Shown here: positions 19,291 through 27,046 of the stretch, one piece after another
How positions within the stretch are numbered: the first letter of the stretch is position 1
Layout of the letters: each line of letters starts with the position of its first letter
Assembly: GCA_024697595.1 (NCBI GenBank)
Contig: JAILFK010000020.1
Coordinates: 1 to 35,235 of the forward strand
From: Lachnospiraceae bacterium
Lineage (GTDB): Bacteria; Bacillota; Clostridia; Lachnospirales; Lachnospiraceae
DNA length: 35,235 nucleotides
Direction: 5' to 3'
The notes under the pieces: model-generated
The model's input: the letters and a program-made list of their open reading frames with translations, nothing else
Told to the model about the DNA's origin: nothing
Databases searched by the model: none
Made by a program: the position numbers and the translations under genes

Positions 19291-20106
19291 ATGAAAGAGA
19301 GACTGGATGTACTTCTTGTCAACAGAGGTTTAGCTCCTTCTAGAGAAAAAGCCAAGACCATGATTATGGAAGGCAATGTATTTGTTGAGGGGCAGAGAGA
19401 GGACAAGGCTGGTACTAGTTTTAACACAGAAGTAAATATTGAAGTCAGAGGTAATACATTAAAGTATGTAAGCCGTGGTGGCCTCAAATTGGAAAAGGCC
19501 ATGTCACATTTTGATATAACACTTGATGACAAAATATGTATGGATATAGGTGCTTCCACAGGTGGATTTACAGATTGTATGTTACAAAATGGAGCATCAA
19601 AAGTATATGCAGTAGATGTGGGTTATGGACAATTTGCCTGGAAGTTGAGACAGGATCCTAGGGTTGTATGTATGGAGAAGACCAATATAAGATATGTGAC
19701 CCCTGAGGATATTGATGACAAATTAGACTTTGCCTCTGTGGATGTATCATTTATTTCATTGACAAAAATATTAGGTCCTGCCTATGAGTTGTTAAATGAT
19801 AGTGGAGAGATGGTTTGTCTGATTAAACCACAGTTTGAAGCTGGCAGGGAAAAGGTTGGTAAAAAGGGCGTGGTGAGAGATCCGGCAGTTCACAAAGAGG
19901 TGATAGAAAAGGTTATCAATTTTAGTTTGGAGACTAAATTTGATGTGTTAAATTTGGAATATTCACCAATAAAGGGACCGGAGGGTAATATAGAATATTT
20001 GGTTCATATTAGAAAATCCAGTGAAACAGGAAACATTGTAGATACAGATAAGGTAGATGTGGATGCAGTTGTAGGTGCTGCACATTCATCGTTGGATAAG
20101 AAATGA
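19291..20106 (+). CDS. tlyA: TlyA family rRNA 2'-O-methyltransferase
   Basis: The 271-residue protein has an N-terminal S4 RNA-binding domain (RLDVLLVNRGLAPSREKAKTMI...GNVFVEG) and a FtsJ-like SAM-binding Rossmann domain (DIGASTGGFTDCMLQNGASKVYAVDVG). Characterised TlyA proteins methylate cytidine 2'-OH in 16S and 23S rRNA; they were first named hemolysins. GAGGA (19276-19280) precedes the ATG within dxs. The gene overlaps nadK by 4 bases (ATGA). Confidence 0.93.
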   Translation: MKERLDVLLVNRGLAPSREKAKTMIMEGNVFVEGQREDKAGTSFNTEVNIEVRGNTLKYVSRGGLKLEKAMSHFDITLDDKICMDIGASTGGFTDCMLQNGASKVYAVDVGYGQFAWKLRQDPRVVCMEKTNIRYVTPEDIDDKLDFASVDVSFISLTKILGPAYELLNDSGEMVCLIKPQFEAGREKVGKKGVVRDPAVHKEVIEKVINFSLETKFDVLNLEYSPIKGPEGNIEYLVHIRKSSETGNIVDTDKVDVDAVVGAAHSSLDKK

Positions 20107-20954
20107 AGAATTTTTTCATAGTGGCTAGAGATGCCGAAGAAGAAAATCAAAAGTTAACAAAAGAGATTGTAGATTATATTTGTGAAAAAGGTGGTACCTG
20201 TGGTCATGGTATTAATCCAGATGACAAGTCAGAGGATCAAAAACTTGAGGTGCCAGAGGGTACTGAGTGTATTTTTACCATTGGTGGAGATGGAACTATG
20301 ATTCGCGCAGCTCAAAATACCTTTGGTAGAAATATACCGCTTATCGGTGTTAATCGCGGACATCTGGGATATCTGTGTGATTTGAATGCGGATAGCGTTT
20401 TTGAAGCCATTGACAAGTTGATGGCAGATGATTACGAGGTGGAAGATAGGATGATGTTGTCCGGTCATATTATAGACAAGGATGGCAATAGATGTCCTGG
20501 TATTGAAGCTTTAAATGATATAGTGCTATGTAGTTCCCACGGACTTAGGGTCATGCATGTGACAGTCTATGTAAATGGAGCTTATCTATATAACTACAAT
20601 TGTGATGGAATAATATTTTCCACACCTACAGGATCTACGGCGTATAACTTGTCGGCCAATGGTCCTATCGTCAATCCTAATACTAATGTAATTCTATTGA
20701 CACCTATAAATCCACACACCCTGAATGCTAGAAGTATTGTGTTAGATCCAGGTGATGAACTTACCGTGGAGGTGGAAGGCAGAAAGCCGGATGAGATAGA
20801 ATTTGCAGAGGTTAGTTTTGATGGAAACCATAGAAGAGTTTTGGCAGAGGGCGAGAAATTATTAGTTCATAGAGCCAAGGAGAAAACCAAGATGCTCAGA
20901 CTGACTGATGCAAGCTTTTTAGAGAGAATTAGAACTAAGTTACAGGCAAATTAG
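20103..20954 (+). CDS. nadK: NAD kinase
   Basis: NadK phosphorylates NAD to NADP. The 283-residue protein has the GGDGT motif (61-65), GVNRGHLGYLCDL, the NDIVL region, and TPTGSTAYNLSANGPIV, all diagnostic of NAD kinases. It starts in the tlyA stop region, showing translational coupling, and is followed by argR after 31 bases. Confidence 0.96.
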   Translation: MKNFFIVARDAEEENQKLTKEIVDYICEKGGTCGHGINPDDKSEDQKLEVPEGTECIFTIGGDGTMIRAAQNTFGRNIPLIGVNRGHLGYLCDLNADSVFEAIDKLMADDYEVEDRMMLSGHIIDKDGNRCPGIEALNDIVLCSSHGLRVMHVTVYVNGAYLYNYNCDGIIFSTPTGSTAYNLSANGPIVNPNTNVILLTPINPHTLNARSIVLDPGDELTVEVEGRKPDEIEFAEVSFDGNHRRVLAEGEKLLVHRAKEKTKMLRLTDASFLERIRTKLQAN

Positions 20955-20985
20955 TAAATGCAAGCAAACTGACAAAGGAAAGAAT

Positions 20986-21438
20986 ATGAAATCAGAAAGA
21001 CAGGCAAAGATATTAGATCTGATTGTAAAAAAAGAAATTGGAACACAAGAGGAATTGACCATTGAGTTGGAGAAGGCGGGTTTTATAGCTACACAGGCCA
21101 CTATCTCTAGGGATATTAGGGAGATGAAATTAACCAAGGTTGCCATGAGTGATGGTAAGCTTCGTTATGTGGCCTATAGAAAAACTGAAGAAGACTTGAT
21201 GGAGAAATATACAAGAATATTTAAAGATGGCTTTATTTCAATGGATAATGCGCAGAATATGTTGGTTATCCGTACGGTTTCGGGAATGGCTATGGCCTTG
21301 GCAGCAGCTTTGGATCATATGGAACTACCTGAGATTGTGGGAAGTATAGCTGGAGATGATACGATTATGTGCGCTGTGAGAAGCGTAGATGATACAATTG
21401 CAGTCATGGAGCGTCTCAGAAAAGTTGTGGACGATTAG
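20986..21438 (+). CDS. argR: Arginine repressor
   Basis: ArgR/AhrC is a hexameric regulator of arginine synthesis and breakdown using arginine as co-repressor. The 150-residue protein has an N-terminal winged helix (RQAKILDLIVKKEIGTQEELTIEL...ATQATISRDIREMKL) and a C-terminal arginine-binding domain with GSIAGDDTIMCAVRS. AAAGGAAAG precedes ATG 20986. Its place between nadK and recN is standard in Clostridia. argH lies 4 kb away in this window, but no convincing ARG box pair was found in front of its operon. Confidence 0.95.
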   Translation: MKSERQAKILDLIVKKEIGTQEELTIELEKAGFIATQATISRDIREMKLTKVAMSDGKLRYVAYRKTEEDLMEKYTRIFKDGFISMDNAQNMLVIRTVSGMAMALAAALDHMELPEIVGSIAGDDTIMCAVRSVDDTIAVMERLRKVVDD

Positions 21439-21470
21439 TTCGTTGTTTGTAGAAGAGTGAAAGGAGACTC

Positions 21471-23138
21471 ATGCTAGAAAACTTACATGTAAAAAATCTC
21501 GCTCTCATTGAGGAAGAAGATATAAGTTTCCTCGATGGCTTACACATTCTATCTGGAGAGACGGGTGCTGGAAAGTCAATTATTTTGGGTGCCTTGGGGT
21601 TGGCATTGGGAGGAAAAGCCCCAAAAGATATGCTTCGAGATAATCAGCAAGAAGCTTTGGTGGAAGCAATATTTCGAGTGTCTAATGATGAGCAGAGGAG
21701 GAGACTTGAGGAAGTGGATATTCCTATCTATGATGATCAGGTGATTCTCACTCGCAAGATTTCTGACACTAGAAGTGTGGCTAAGATCAATGGGGAAACT
21801 GTGCCCGCAATTAAATTAAAGCAGGCCGGATCAATATTTATTGATATCTATGGGCAACAGGAGCATCAGTCATTAGGAAATAAAAAGAAGCATATAGAGT
21901 TGATTGATTCATATGCCAAGGCTGATATTTCAAAACTCAAGACAGAATTAAAGGAAGCATATAAGCAATATGTGGCCAAGAAAAAGGAATTGGAATCAGC
22001 CAATATGGATGAGGCCACTAGGCTTAGGGAGATATCTTTTTTAGAACACGAGATAGAGGAGATATCAACAGCTAATTTAAAGCCTCATGAGGATGAAGAG
22101 TTGGAGGCTAAGTACAAAAAATTAAACAACAGCAAGAGAATTATGGAAGCCTTGGGCATAGTACAGAATAATATTTCTGAAACGGGAGGTGCTTCCGACA
22201 TGATAGGAAGGTCTGTCAGAGAATTGATGACGGCTGCTAATTATGATTCAGATTTAGAAAATATGTCTGATATGTTAGGCGATGTGGAGAACTTGCTCAG
22301 TGATTTTAGCAGAGAATTGTCTGAGTATATGTCTGATGCAGAGTTTAGCGGTGAGGCCTTTGTAGAGATTGAGGATAGATTAAATGTTGTCAATCGCTTA
22401 AAGGATAAATACGGCCAGACTATTGAAGAGGTATTGCAAGCCTTGGAAGAAAAAAATGAGAAGCTTGAAAAGCTTCAGGGGTTTGAGCAGTATTATGAGA
22501 ACTTAAAACAGGACTTTGCCAAGGTAAAAGATGAATTGGAAAATCTTTCTGTACAGCTAAGTGTACTTAGAAAAGAAAATGCCAAGAAGTTTTCTAAGTT
22601 ATTGGAGCAGGCGCTTTTGGATTTGAATTTTTTAGATGTGAAATTTGATGTGAAATTTAGGCGTCTTGAAGACTATACAATAGAGGGGATCGATGATGTG
22701 GAATTTATGATTTCCACCAATCCAGGAGAACCTATAAAACCGCTGAAAGACATTGCCTCCGGCGGTGAGATGAGTAGAGTGATGCTTGGGATCAGGACGG
22801 TTATGGCTGAAAATGATAGTATTGATACATTGATTTTTGATGAGATTGATGCGGGAATCAGTGGACGAACTGCTCAGGCTGTTTCAGAGAAACTGAAGAT
22901 GGTATCCAAAGGACATCAGGTTATCTGTATTACACATTTACCACAGATTGCAGCTATGGCAGATCAGCATTATCTCATAGAAAAGGAAGTGCAAGGTGGT
23001 AATACAATTTCTTCGATTCAGGCTTTGAGTTATCACGACAGTGTAAAGGAATTGGCCAGAATGCTTGGGGGTGCTGAAATTACTCAGACAGTTTTGGACA
23101 ATGCCAAGGAGATGAAGGATTTGGCTATGATGAAATAA
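21471..23138 (+). CDS. recN: DNA repair protein RecN
   Basis: RecN is an SMC-like ATPase acting at double-strand breaks. The 555-residue protein has Walker A GETGAGKS (29-36), a long central coiled-coil arm, the ABC signature ASGGEMSRVMLGIR, and Walker B TLIFDEIDAGISG with the D-loop. AAAGGAG precedes ATG 21471. It is the last gene of the nusB cluster and ends at a strong terminator. No LexA box is seen near it, so any SOS control would have to come from upstream. Confidence 0.96.
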   Translation: MLENLHVKNLALIEEEDISFLDGLHILSGETGAGKSIILGALGLALGGKAPKDMLRDNQQEALVEAIFRVSNDEQRRRLEEVDIPIYDDQVILTRKISDTRSVAKINGETVPAIKLKQAGSIFIDIYGQQEHQSLGNKKKHIELIDSYAKADISKLKTELKEAYKQYVAKKKELESANMDEATRLREISFLEHEIEEISTANLKPHEDEELEAKYKKLNNSKRIMEALGIVQNNISETGGASDMIGRSVRELMTAANYDSDLENMSDMLGDVENLLSDFSRELSEYMSDAEFSGEAFVEIEDRLNVVNRLKDKYGQTIEEVLQALEEKNEKLEKLQGFEQYYENLKQDFAKVKDELENLSVQLSVLRKENAKKFSKLLEQALLDLNFLDVKFDVKFRRLEDYTIEGIDDVEFMISTNPGEPIKPLKDIASGGEMSRVMLGIRTVMAENDSIDTLIFDEIDAGISGRTAQAVSEKLKMVSKGHQVICITHLPQIAAMADQHYLIEKEVQGGNTISSIQALSYHDSVKELARMLGGAEITQTVLDNAKEMKDLAMMK

Positions 23139-23140
23139 TT

Positions 23141-23176
23141 AACGGGTTACAGTTTTTGGCTGTAACCCGTTTTTTT
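23141..23176 (+). terminator. Terminator of the nusB-recN operon
   Basis: ACGGGTTACAG (23142-23152), a 7-nt loop, CTGTAACCCGT (23160-23170) and a run of T to 23176. An 11-bp perfect stem, one of the strongest in the window. Confidence 0.95.
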
Positions 23177-23205
23177 AGAGAGAAGTTAATTATGAAAAAT
23201 ATAAT

Positions 23206-24126
23206 TTAAGCGCAAATTAATTCATGTTTTTTTCTGTCATATAGATAGGCATGGTCTGAGAGAATATCTTCTAATGCAACTTCTGTTTCGTTCACAGATT
23301 TAACCATCTGAGTTATGTGGTCTAAATCAATATCATCTGTCTTAGGCAGATATAATATCTCGTGGATGCTACTTGGGATAATGATCAAATCCCTGTCGAA
23401 CTTTTGGGCACATTCCTGTAATAAATCCTGATATAGGATGGTACTTGCCCCATTGTATCGACTCTGATTGCTGACCATATAAATTGTAAAGTCGTCCAAC
23501 TCTATTTCTGGATATTGAAGTCCTTCAGCTTCTAGCATCTCATTAATAACATCAGCGAGAGGTTGTACTGCTGCTGGGAAGATTTTCGGAGTGTTGATTT
23601 TGGCCAATTTAAATATATCATCTAGGCATACGTTCCAGTGGTCTAGATGTTCTTTGCTGATTTGGATAGAAGCTTCCACATCATTTGTCAAATCAGAGAT
23701 GACGCTGTTATATGGTAAATGGTAGTAAAAAATAATGGCTAAATCCAAATATTTTACATGAGGAATCCTCTCTAAAAGAGTGCGATTTTGCTCGAAATTG
23801 ATTAATTTGAATACGATGTTATCTCTAACATTTTCAAAATCAGTGAAAAGAGAGATATCAAAATCATTATTTAACTCGTATTTTTTGTAGCAAGTAATAA
23901 TTTTGTTGCATATTTCATCTAAAGTACATGTTCCATCCTTATACAGATCGTAGTAGTAGTTTAGATAAATTGTAGGGGAAATATTTACCTTGGAATCGGT
24001 CATAATAAGACCGTCGAGTTTTAGATTATTATTTTTCAAAAACTCTTTAGTAGAAATGTGCATAGTATCACCCATGCGTTTTTGTAAAAGTGCAAGAAGA
24101 TCTTGCTTAAATGTGTCATATGTCAT
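23206..24126 (-). CDS. DUF5688 family protein, function unknown
   Basis: The 306-residue protein begins MTYDTFKQDLLALLQKRMGD and contains LKLDGLIMTDSKVNISPTIYLNYYYDLYKDG, the pattern I associate with DUF5688, a family found in many copies in Lachnospiraceae. It has no signal peptide or membrane helix and looks cytosolic. The C-terminal half (DRDLIIIPSSIHEILYLP) is conserved within the family. No catalytic motif is recognisable. GGAGG lies just before ATG 24126. An upstream ATG at 24156 is in frame, but the ribosome site lies after it. It follows tRNA-Thr by 38 bases on the same strand with no terminator between. Confidence 0.75.
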   Translation of the reverse strand: MTYDTFKQDLLALLQKRMGDTMHISTKEFLKNNNLKLDGLIMTDSKVNISPTIYLNYYYDLYKDGTCTLDEICNKIITCYKKYELNNDFDISLFTDFENVRDNIVFKLINFEQNRTLLERIPHVKYLDLAIIFYYHLPYNSVISDLTNDVEASIQISKEHLDHWNVCLDDIFKLAKINTPKIFPAAVQPLADVINEMLEAEGLQYPEIELDDFTIYMVSNQSRYNGASTILYQDLLQECAQKFDRDLIIIPSSIHEILYLPKTDDIDLDHITQMVKSVNETEVALEDILSDHAYLYDRKKHELICA

Positions 24127-24164
24127 AAAAACCTCCATTTTTAAGACATAGGCCATTTGGAGAG

Positions 24165-24237
24165 AGCTCCTGATCAGACTCGAACTGACGACCTACTGAT
24201 TACGAATCAGTTGCGCTACCAACTACGCCACAGAAGC
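24165..24237 (-). tRNA. tRNA-Thr (anticodon CGT)
   Basis: On the minus strand the acceptor GCTTCTG (24237-24231) pairs with CAGGAGC, with one G-U. The anticodon arm ACTGA-TTCGTAA-TCAGT gives anticodon CGT (24204-24202). The T arm GTCAG-TTCGAGT-CTGAT is canonical. CCA is not encoded and the discriminator base is U. It reads ACG threonine codons. Confidence 0.94.
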
Positions 24238-24247
24238 GAACATATAA

Positions 24248-24276
24248 ATTATATTAAATTCCAGTTTTTTTTACAA
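24248..24276 (-). promoter_or_regulatory. tRNA-Thr promoter (minus strand)
   Basis: TTGTAA (24276-24271), 17-nt spacer, TATAAT (24253-24248), about 10 bases ahead of the mature tRNA. It probably also drives the DUF5688 gene. Confidence 0.75.
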
Positions 24277-24329
24277 TGTATTTTTTTGTAATCTACTACT
24301 TAATTTTTGCCAAGATATATATGGAAATC

Positions 24330-24358
24330 TTGTCTATTTATTTGAATATTGATATAAT
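24330..24358 (+). promoter_or_regulatory. Promoter of the membrane protein-queH-argH operon
   Basis: TTGTCT (24330-24335), 17-nt spacer, TATAAT (24353-24358). The leader contains TTGAA (24366-24370) and TTCAA (24387-24391) as a loose inverted repeat that overlaps the ribosome site AAGGAG. Confidence 0.72.
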
Positions 24359-24402
24359 GATGAAGTTGAATTTTTGAGATATATTTTTCAAGGAGATATA
24401 AA

Positions 24403-24723
24403 ATGGATAAGATAATGGGAAAAATTTCTAATATTAAAAATGAACCTAAAATACAGATTGCGATTTTCGCTGTTATTTTTGCAGTATTAGTTATAGTTAG
24501 TTATGTGGTAGTTGGTATTCCAATTGTTCCAGTTTGTGCAATCGCAATTTTAGAGGCACTTTTGGCAGCGCTTTTAAATAAGGTTCCATTATGGATTCAT
24601 GGGTTGGTTATTATCGCCCAAATTGTAGCTGGAATTATATGTGGTAAACTTATCTTTATGGTTTTGATGGCAATTGTATATGTATGTGCCATGGTATTAT
24701 TATATTTTAGAACCAAAGAGTAA
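24403..24723 (+). CDS. Small integral membrane protein, function unknown
   Basis: The 106-residue protein has a short charged N-terminus (MDKIMGKISNIKNEPK), then three or four hydrophobic helices: about 18-40 (IQIAIFAVIFAVLVIVSYVV), 42-60, 64-80 (HGLVIIAQIVAGIICG) and 82-102. It ends in the positive tail FRTKE. No family is recognised. AAGGAG precedes ATG 24403. It is the first gene of the operon with queH and argH, with a 29-base gap to queH. Confidence 0.75.
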   Translation: MDKIMGKISNIKNEPKIQIAIFAVIFAVLVIVSYVVVGIPIVPVCAIAILEALLAALLNKVPLWIHGLVIIAQIVAGIICGKLIFMVLMAIVYVCAMVLLYFRTKE

Positions 24724-24752
24724 TATTGATATTTGGAAACAGGTGATATAAG

Positions 24753-25391
24753 TTGAAACAAAATTATCAATTAATGCTTGATGATACCATAGAGCAATTG
24801 GCTGAAGATGGTAGGGTTCCTACATTACTTTTGCACAGTTGTTGTGCACCTTGTAGCAGCTATTGCCTGGAATATTTATCAGATTATTTTGAGATTACAG
24901 TGTTTTACTACAATCCCAATATTTATCCTGATGAGGAGTATTTTCATCGAGTAGAAGAACAGAAGAATTTTATTGAGCGTTTTCCGGCGAAGCATCCCAT
25001 CTCATTTATTCAGGGAGACTTTGAGAAGGAGCGCTTTTTTCAAAGTGTAAAGGGCTTGGAAAATGAACCTGAGCGAGGAGCTAGATGTAAGGTGTGTTTT
25101 GAACTTCGTCTGGGAGAGTCGGCTAAGATGGCTGCGGATAGAGGTTTTGATTATTTTACAACAACCCTTTCAATTTCGCCTATGAAGGATGCACAATTGC
25201 TCAATGAGATTGGAACACAGTTGGAAGAGGAGTATGGTATAAAATATTTACACTCTGATTTCAAAAAGAAAAATGGATACAAGAGAAGTTGCGAGATATC
25301 GCAAGAATATAATATGTATAGACAGGATTATTGCGGATGTGTATTTTCATATAATGAGACTATGGCAAGACGCAATCAACAGAAAGGATAA
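24753..25391 (+). CDS. queH: Epoxyqueuosine reductase QueH
   Basis: QueH reduces epoxyqueuosine to queuosine in tRNA, replacing the unrelated cobalamin enzyme QueG. The 212-residue protein has the paired cysteines HSCCAPCSSYC (C30, C31, C34), FYYNPNIYPDEEY, the CKVCFELRL pair, TTTLSISPMKD and the C-terminal YRQDYCGC, expected to hold an iron-sulfur cluster and a nearby iron. The start is TTG 24753 with AGGTGA (24741-24746); the next in-frame ATG is seven codons later. argH begins six bases after its stop. Confidence 0.93.
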   Translation: MKQNYQLMLDDTIEQLAEDGRVPTLLLHSCCAPCSSYCLEYLSDYFEITVFYYNPNIYPDEEYFHRVEEQKNFIERFPAKHPISFIQGDFEKERFFQSVKGLENEPERGARCKVCFELRLGESAKMAADRGFDYFTTTLSISPMKDAQLLNEIGTQLEEEYGIKYLHSDFKKKNGYKRSCEISQEYNMYRQDYCGCVFSYNETMARRNQQKG

Positions 25392-25397
25392 TAGATT

Positions 25398-26774
25398 ATG
25401 GCACAGTTATGGGGTGGAAGATTCACCAAAGAAACAGAGAAAATAGTATATGATTTCAATGCATCAATCAGTTTTGATCAGAGATTTTTTAAAGAGGATT
25501 TAGATGGAAGTAGAGCTCATGTAAAGATGCTTGCAAAACAGGGAATTTTAACTGAGATAGAGCGAGATGAAATTTTAAAAGGTCTAGATAGTATCGAGGC
25601 TGATGTGGAGGCTGGTAAGCTTGAAATCACATCTGAGTATGAGGATATTCACAGTTTTGTGGAGGCTAATTTGATTGATAGAATCGGTGATCCGGGAAAG
25701 AAGTTGCACACCGGTCGTAGTAGAAATGATCAGGTGGCTTTGGATATGCGTCTCTATACTAGAAGCCAGGTGCTTTACACAGAGAGTCAAATCAATCATT
25801 TACTTCATACAATCTTAAAGATTATGGAGGCAAATACTGAGACTTTCATGCCAGGTTTTACTCATTTACAAAAGGCTCAGCCTATTACTTTGGCTCATCA
25901 TATGGGAGCTTATTTTGAAATGTTTAGAAGAGATGAGCTTCGTCTTCAGGACATTTACAATAGAATGAATTATTGTCCGCTAGGTTCAGGAGCTTTGGCT
26001 GGTACTACATATCCTTTAGATCGCGAATATACAGCGGAATTGCTTGATTTCTTTGGACCTACTGAAAATAGTATGGATGGAGTGTCTGATAGAGATTATT
26101 TGATAGAATATTTATCAGCTCTTTCAACTATTATGATGCACTTAAGTAGATTTTCAGAGGAGGTTATCATCTGGAATTCTAACGAGTATAGATTTGTTGA
26201 GATTGATGATGCATATAGTACAGGAAGTAGCATTATGCCTCAGAAGAAAAATCCTGATATTGCTGAGCTTGTGCGTGGGAAGACTGGTAGAGTATACGGT
26301 GCATTGATGGGACTTCTCACCACGATGAAGGGAATCCCACTCGCATACAACAAGGATATGCAGGAGGACAAGGAGATGGCTTTCGATGCCATGGACACTG
26401 TAAATGGTTGTATACAACTCTTTGATGGTATGCTTGCCACAATGGAATTTAATAAAGGTAACATGGAAGCCAGTGCCAAAAATGGGTTTACAAATGCAAC
26501 AGATGCAGCAGATTATTTAGTAAATCATGGTGTGCCATTTAGAGATGCTCACAGCATTATTGGTCAGGTGGTTTTATATTGCATAGATAAAAATATTGCC
26601 ATTGACGATATGAGCTTAGAGGAATTAAAGGCCATCAGTCCGGTGTTTGAAGAAGATATCTATGAAGCGATTTCTATGGAAACATGTGTAAATAAGCGCC
26701 TTACTATCGGAGCACCAGGTAAGGAAGCCATGGAGAGAGCTATCGAGAACTATAAGAAATATCTTGAGGATTAA
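25398..26774 (+). CDS. argH: Argininosuccinate lyase
   Basis: ArgH splits argininosuccinate into arginine and fumarate, the last step of arginine synthesis. The 458-residue protein shows LWGGRFTKETEK, the HTGRSRNDQVALDMRLY region, TFMPGFTHLQKAQPITLAHH and the superfamily signature GSSIMPQKKNPD with its catalytic serine loop. AAAGGA precedes ATG 25398. It is not next to argG but follows queH closely and ends at a clear terminator. Confidence 0.97.
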   Translation: MAQLWGGRFTKETEKIVYDFNASISFDQRFFKEDLDGSRAHVKMLAKQGILTEIERDEILKGLDSIEADVEAGKLEITSEYEDIHSFVEANLIDRIGDPGKKLHTGRSRNDQVALDMRLYTRSQVLYTESQINHLLHTILKIMEANTETFMPGFTHLQKAQPITLAHHMGAYFEMFRRDELRLQDIYNRMNYCPLGSGALAGTTYPLDREYTAELLDFFGPTENSMDGVSDRDYLIEYLSALSTIMMHLSRFSEEVIIWNSNEYRFVEIDDAYSTGSSIMPQKKNPDIAELVRGKTGRVYGALMGLLTTMKGIPLAYNKDMQEDKEMAFDAMDTVNGCIQLFDGMLATMEFNKGNMEASAKNGFTNATDAADYLVNHGVPFRDAHSIIGQVVLYCIDKNIAIDDMSLEELKAISPVFEEDIYEAISMETCVNKRLTIGAPGKEAMERAIENYKKYLED

Positions 26775-26795
26775 ATTTAATAATAAATATTTAAG

Positions 26796-26831
26796 CCTGT
26801 TATTGGTATTGCAGCCAGTAACAGGTTTTTT
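26796..26831 (+). terminator. argH terminator
   Basis: CCTGTTATTGG (26796-26806) pairs with CCAGTAACAGG (26815-26825) with one U-G pair and an 8-nt loop, followed by six T. It closes the queH-argH operon. Confidence 0.9.
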
Positions 26832-26879
26832 AGTTTATAAAAATGCATAAAAGATTCCTCAAAATTAGATATGCTTTGT

Positions 26880-27019
26880 GTAAAATGTAGGAATTGTATT
26901 TTTGCTCTTGTAATTTAATCGGCTTTCATTTAATATATTTTGCTAGATGGACAAATGTTCGCGATGTACGGACAGTGAAAATCGAAAATATTTTATAAGA
27001 AAATGTGACTACATTTTAC
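26880..27019. repeat. Inverted 11-bp repeat flanking the asd promoter
   Basis: GTAAAATGTAG (26880-26890) occurs again inverted as CTACATTTTAC (27009-27019). The right copy also pairs locally with AAAATGT (27000-27006) to give a 7-bp hairpin with loop GACT. The copies lie on either side of the asd promoter, so a DNA-level operator is possible. The hairpin alone would be in the asd leader RNA. Confidence 0.6.
26908..26936 (+). promoter_or_regulatory. asd promoter
   Basis: TTGTAA (26908-26913), 17-nt spacer, TAATAT (26931-26936). The leader would be about 100 nt. No lysine riboswitch core was recognised in it. Confidence 0.65.
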
Positions 27020-27046
27020 ATATTGAAGAAAGAAGAGGAAAGAGTA

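Noticed and set aside
24366-24391. Possible ARG box in the leader of the queH-argH operon
   Set aside because: TTGAA and TTCAA are too far apart (16 nt between) for an 18-bp ARG box and no second box is present.
26949-26960. LexA-like box GGACAAATGTTC just after the asd promoter
   Set aside because: One mismatch in the conserved GAAC half and no reason for SOS control of asd; such near-matches are expected by chance.
26940-27046. Lysine riboswitch before asd
   Set aside because: The leader is only about 100 nt, AT-rich, and lacks the multi-helix core and a terminator switch.
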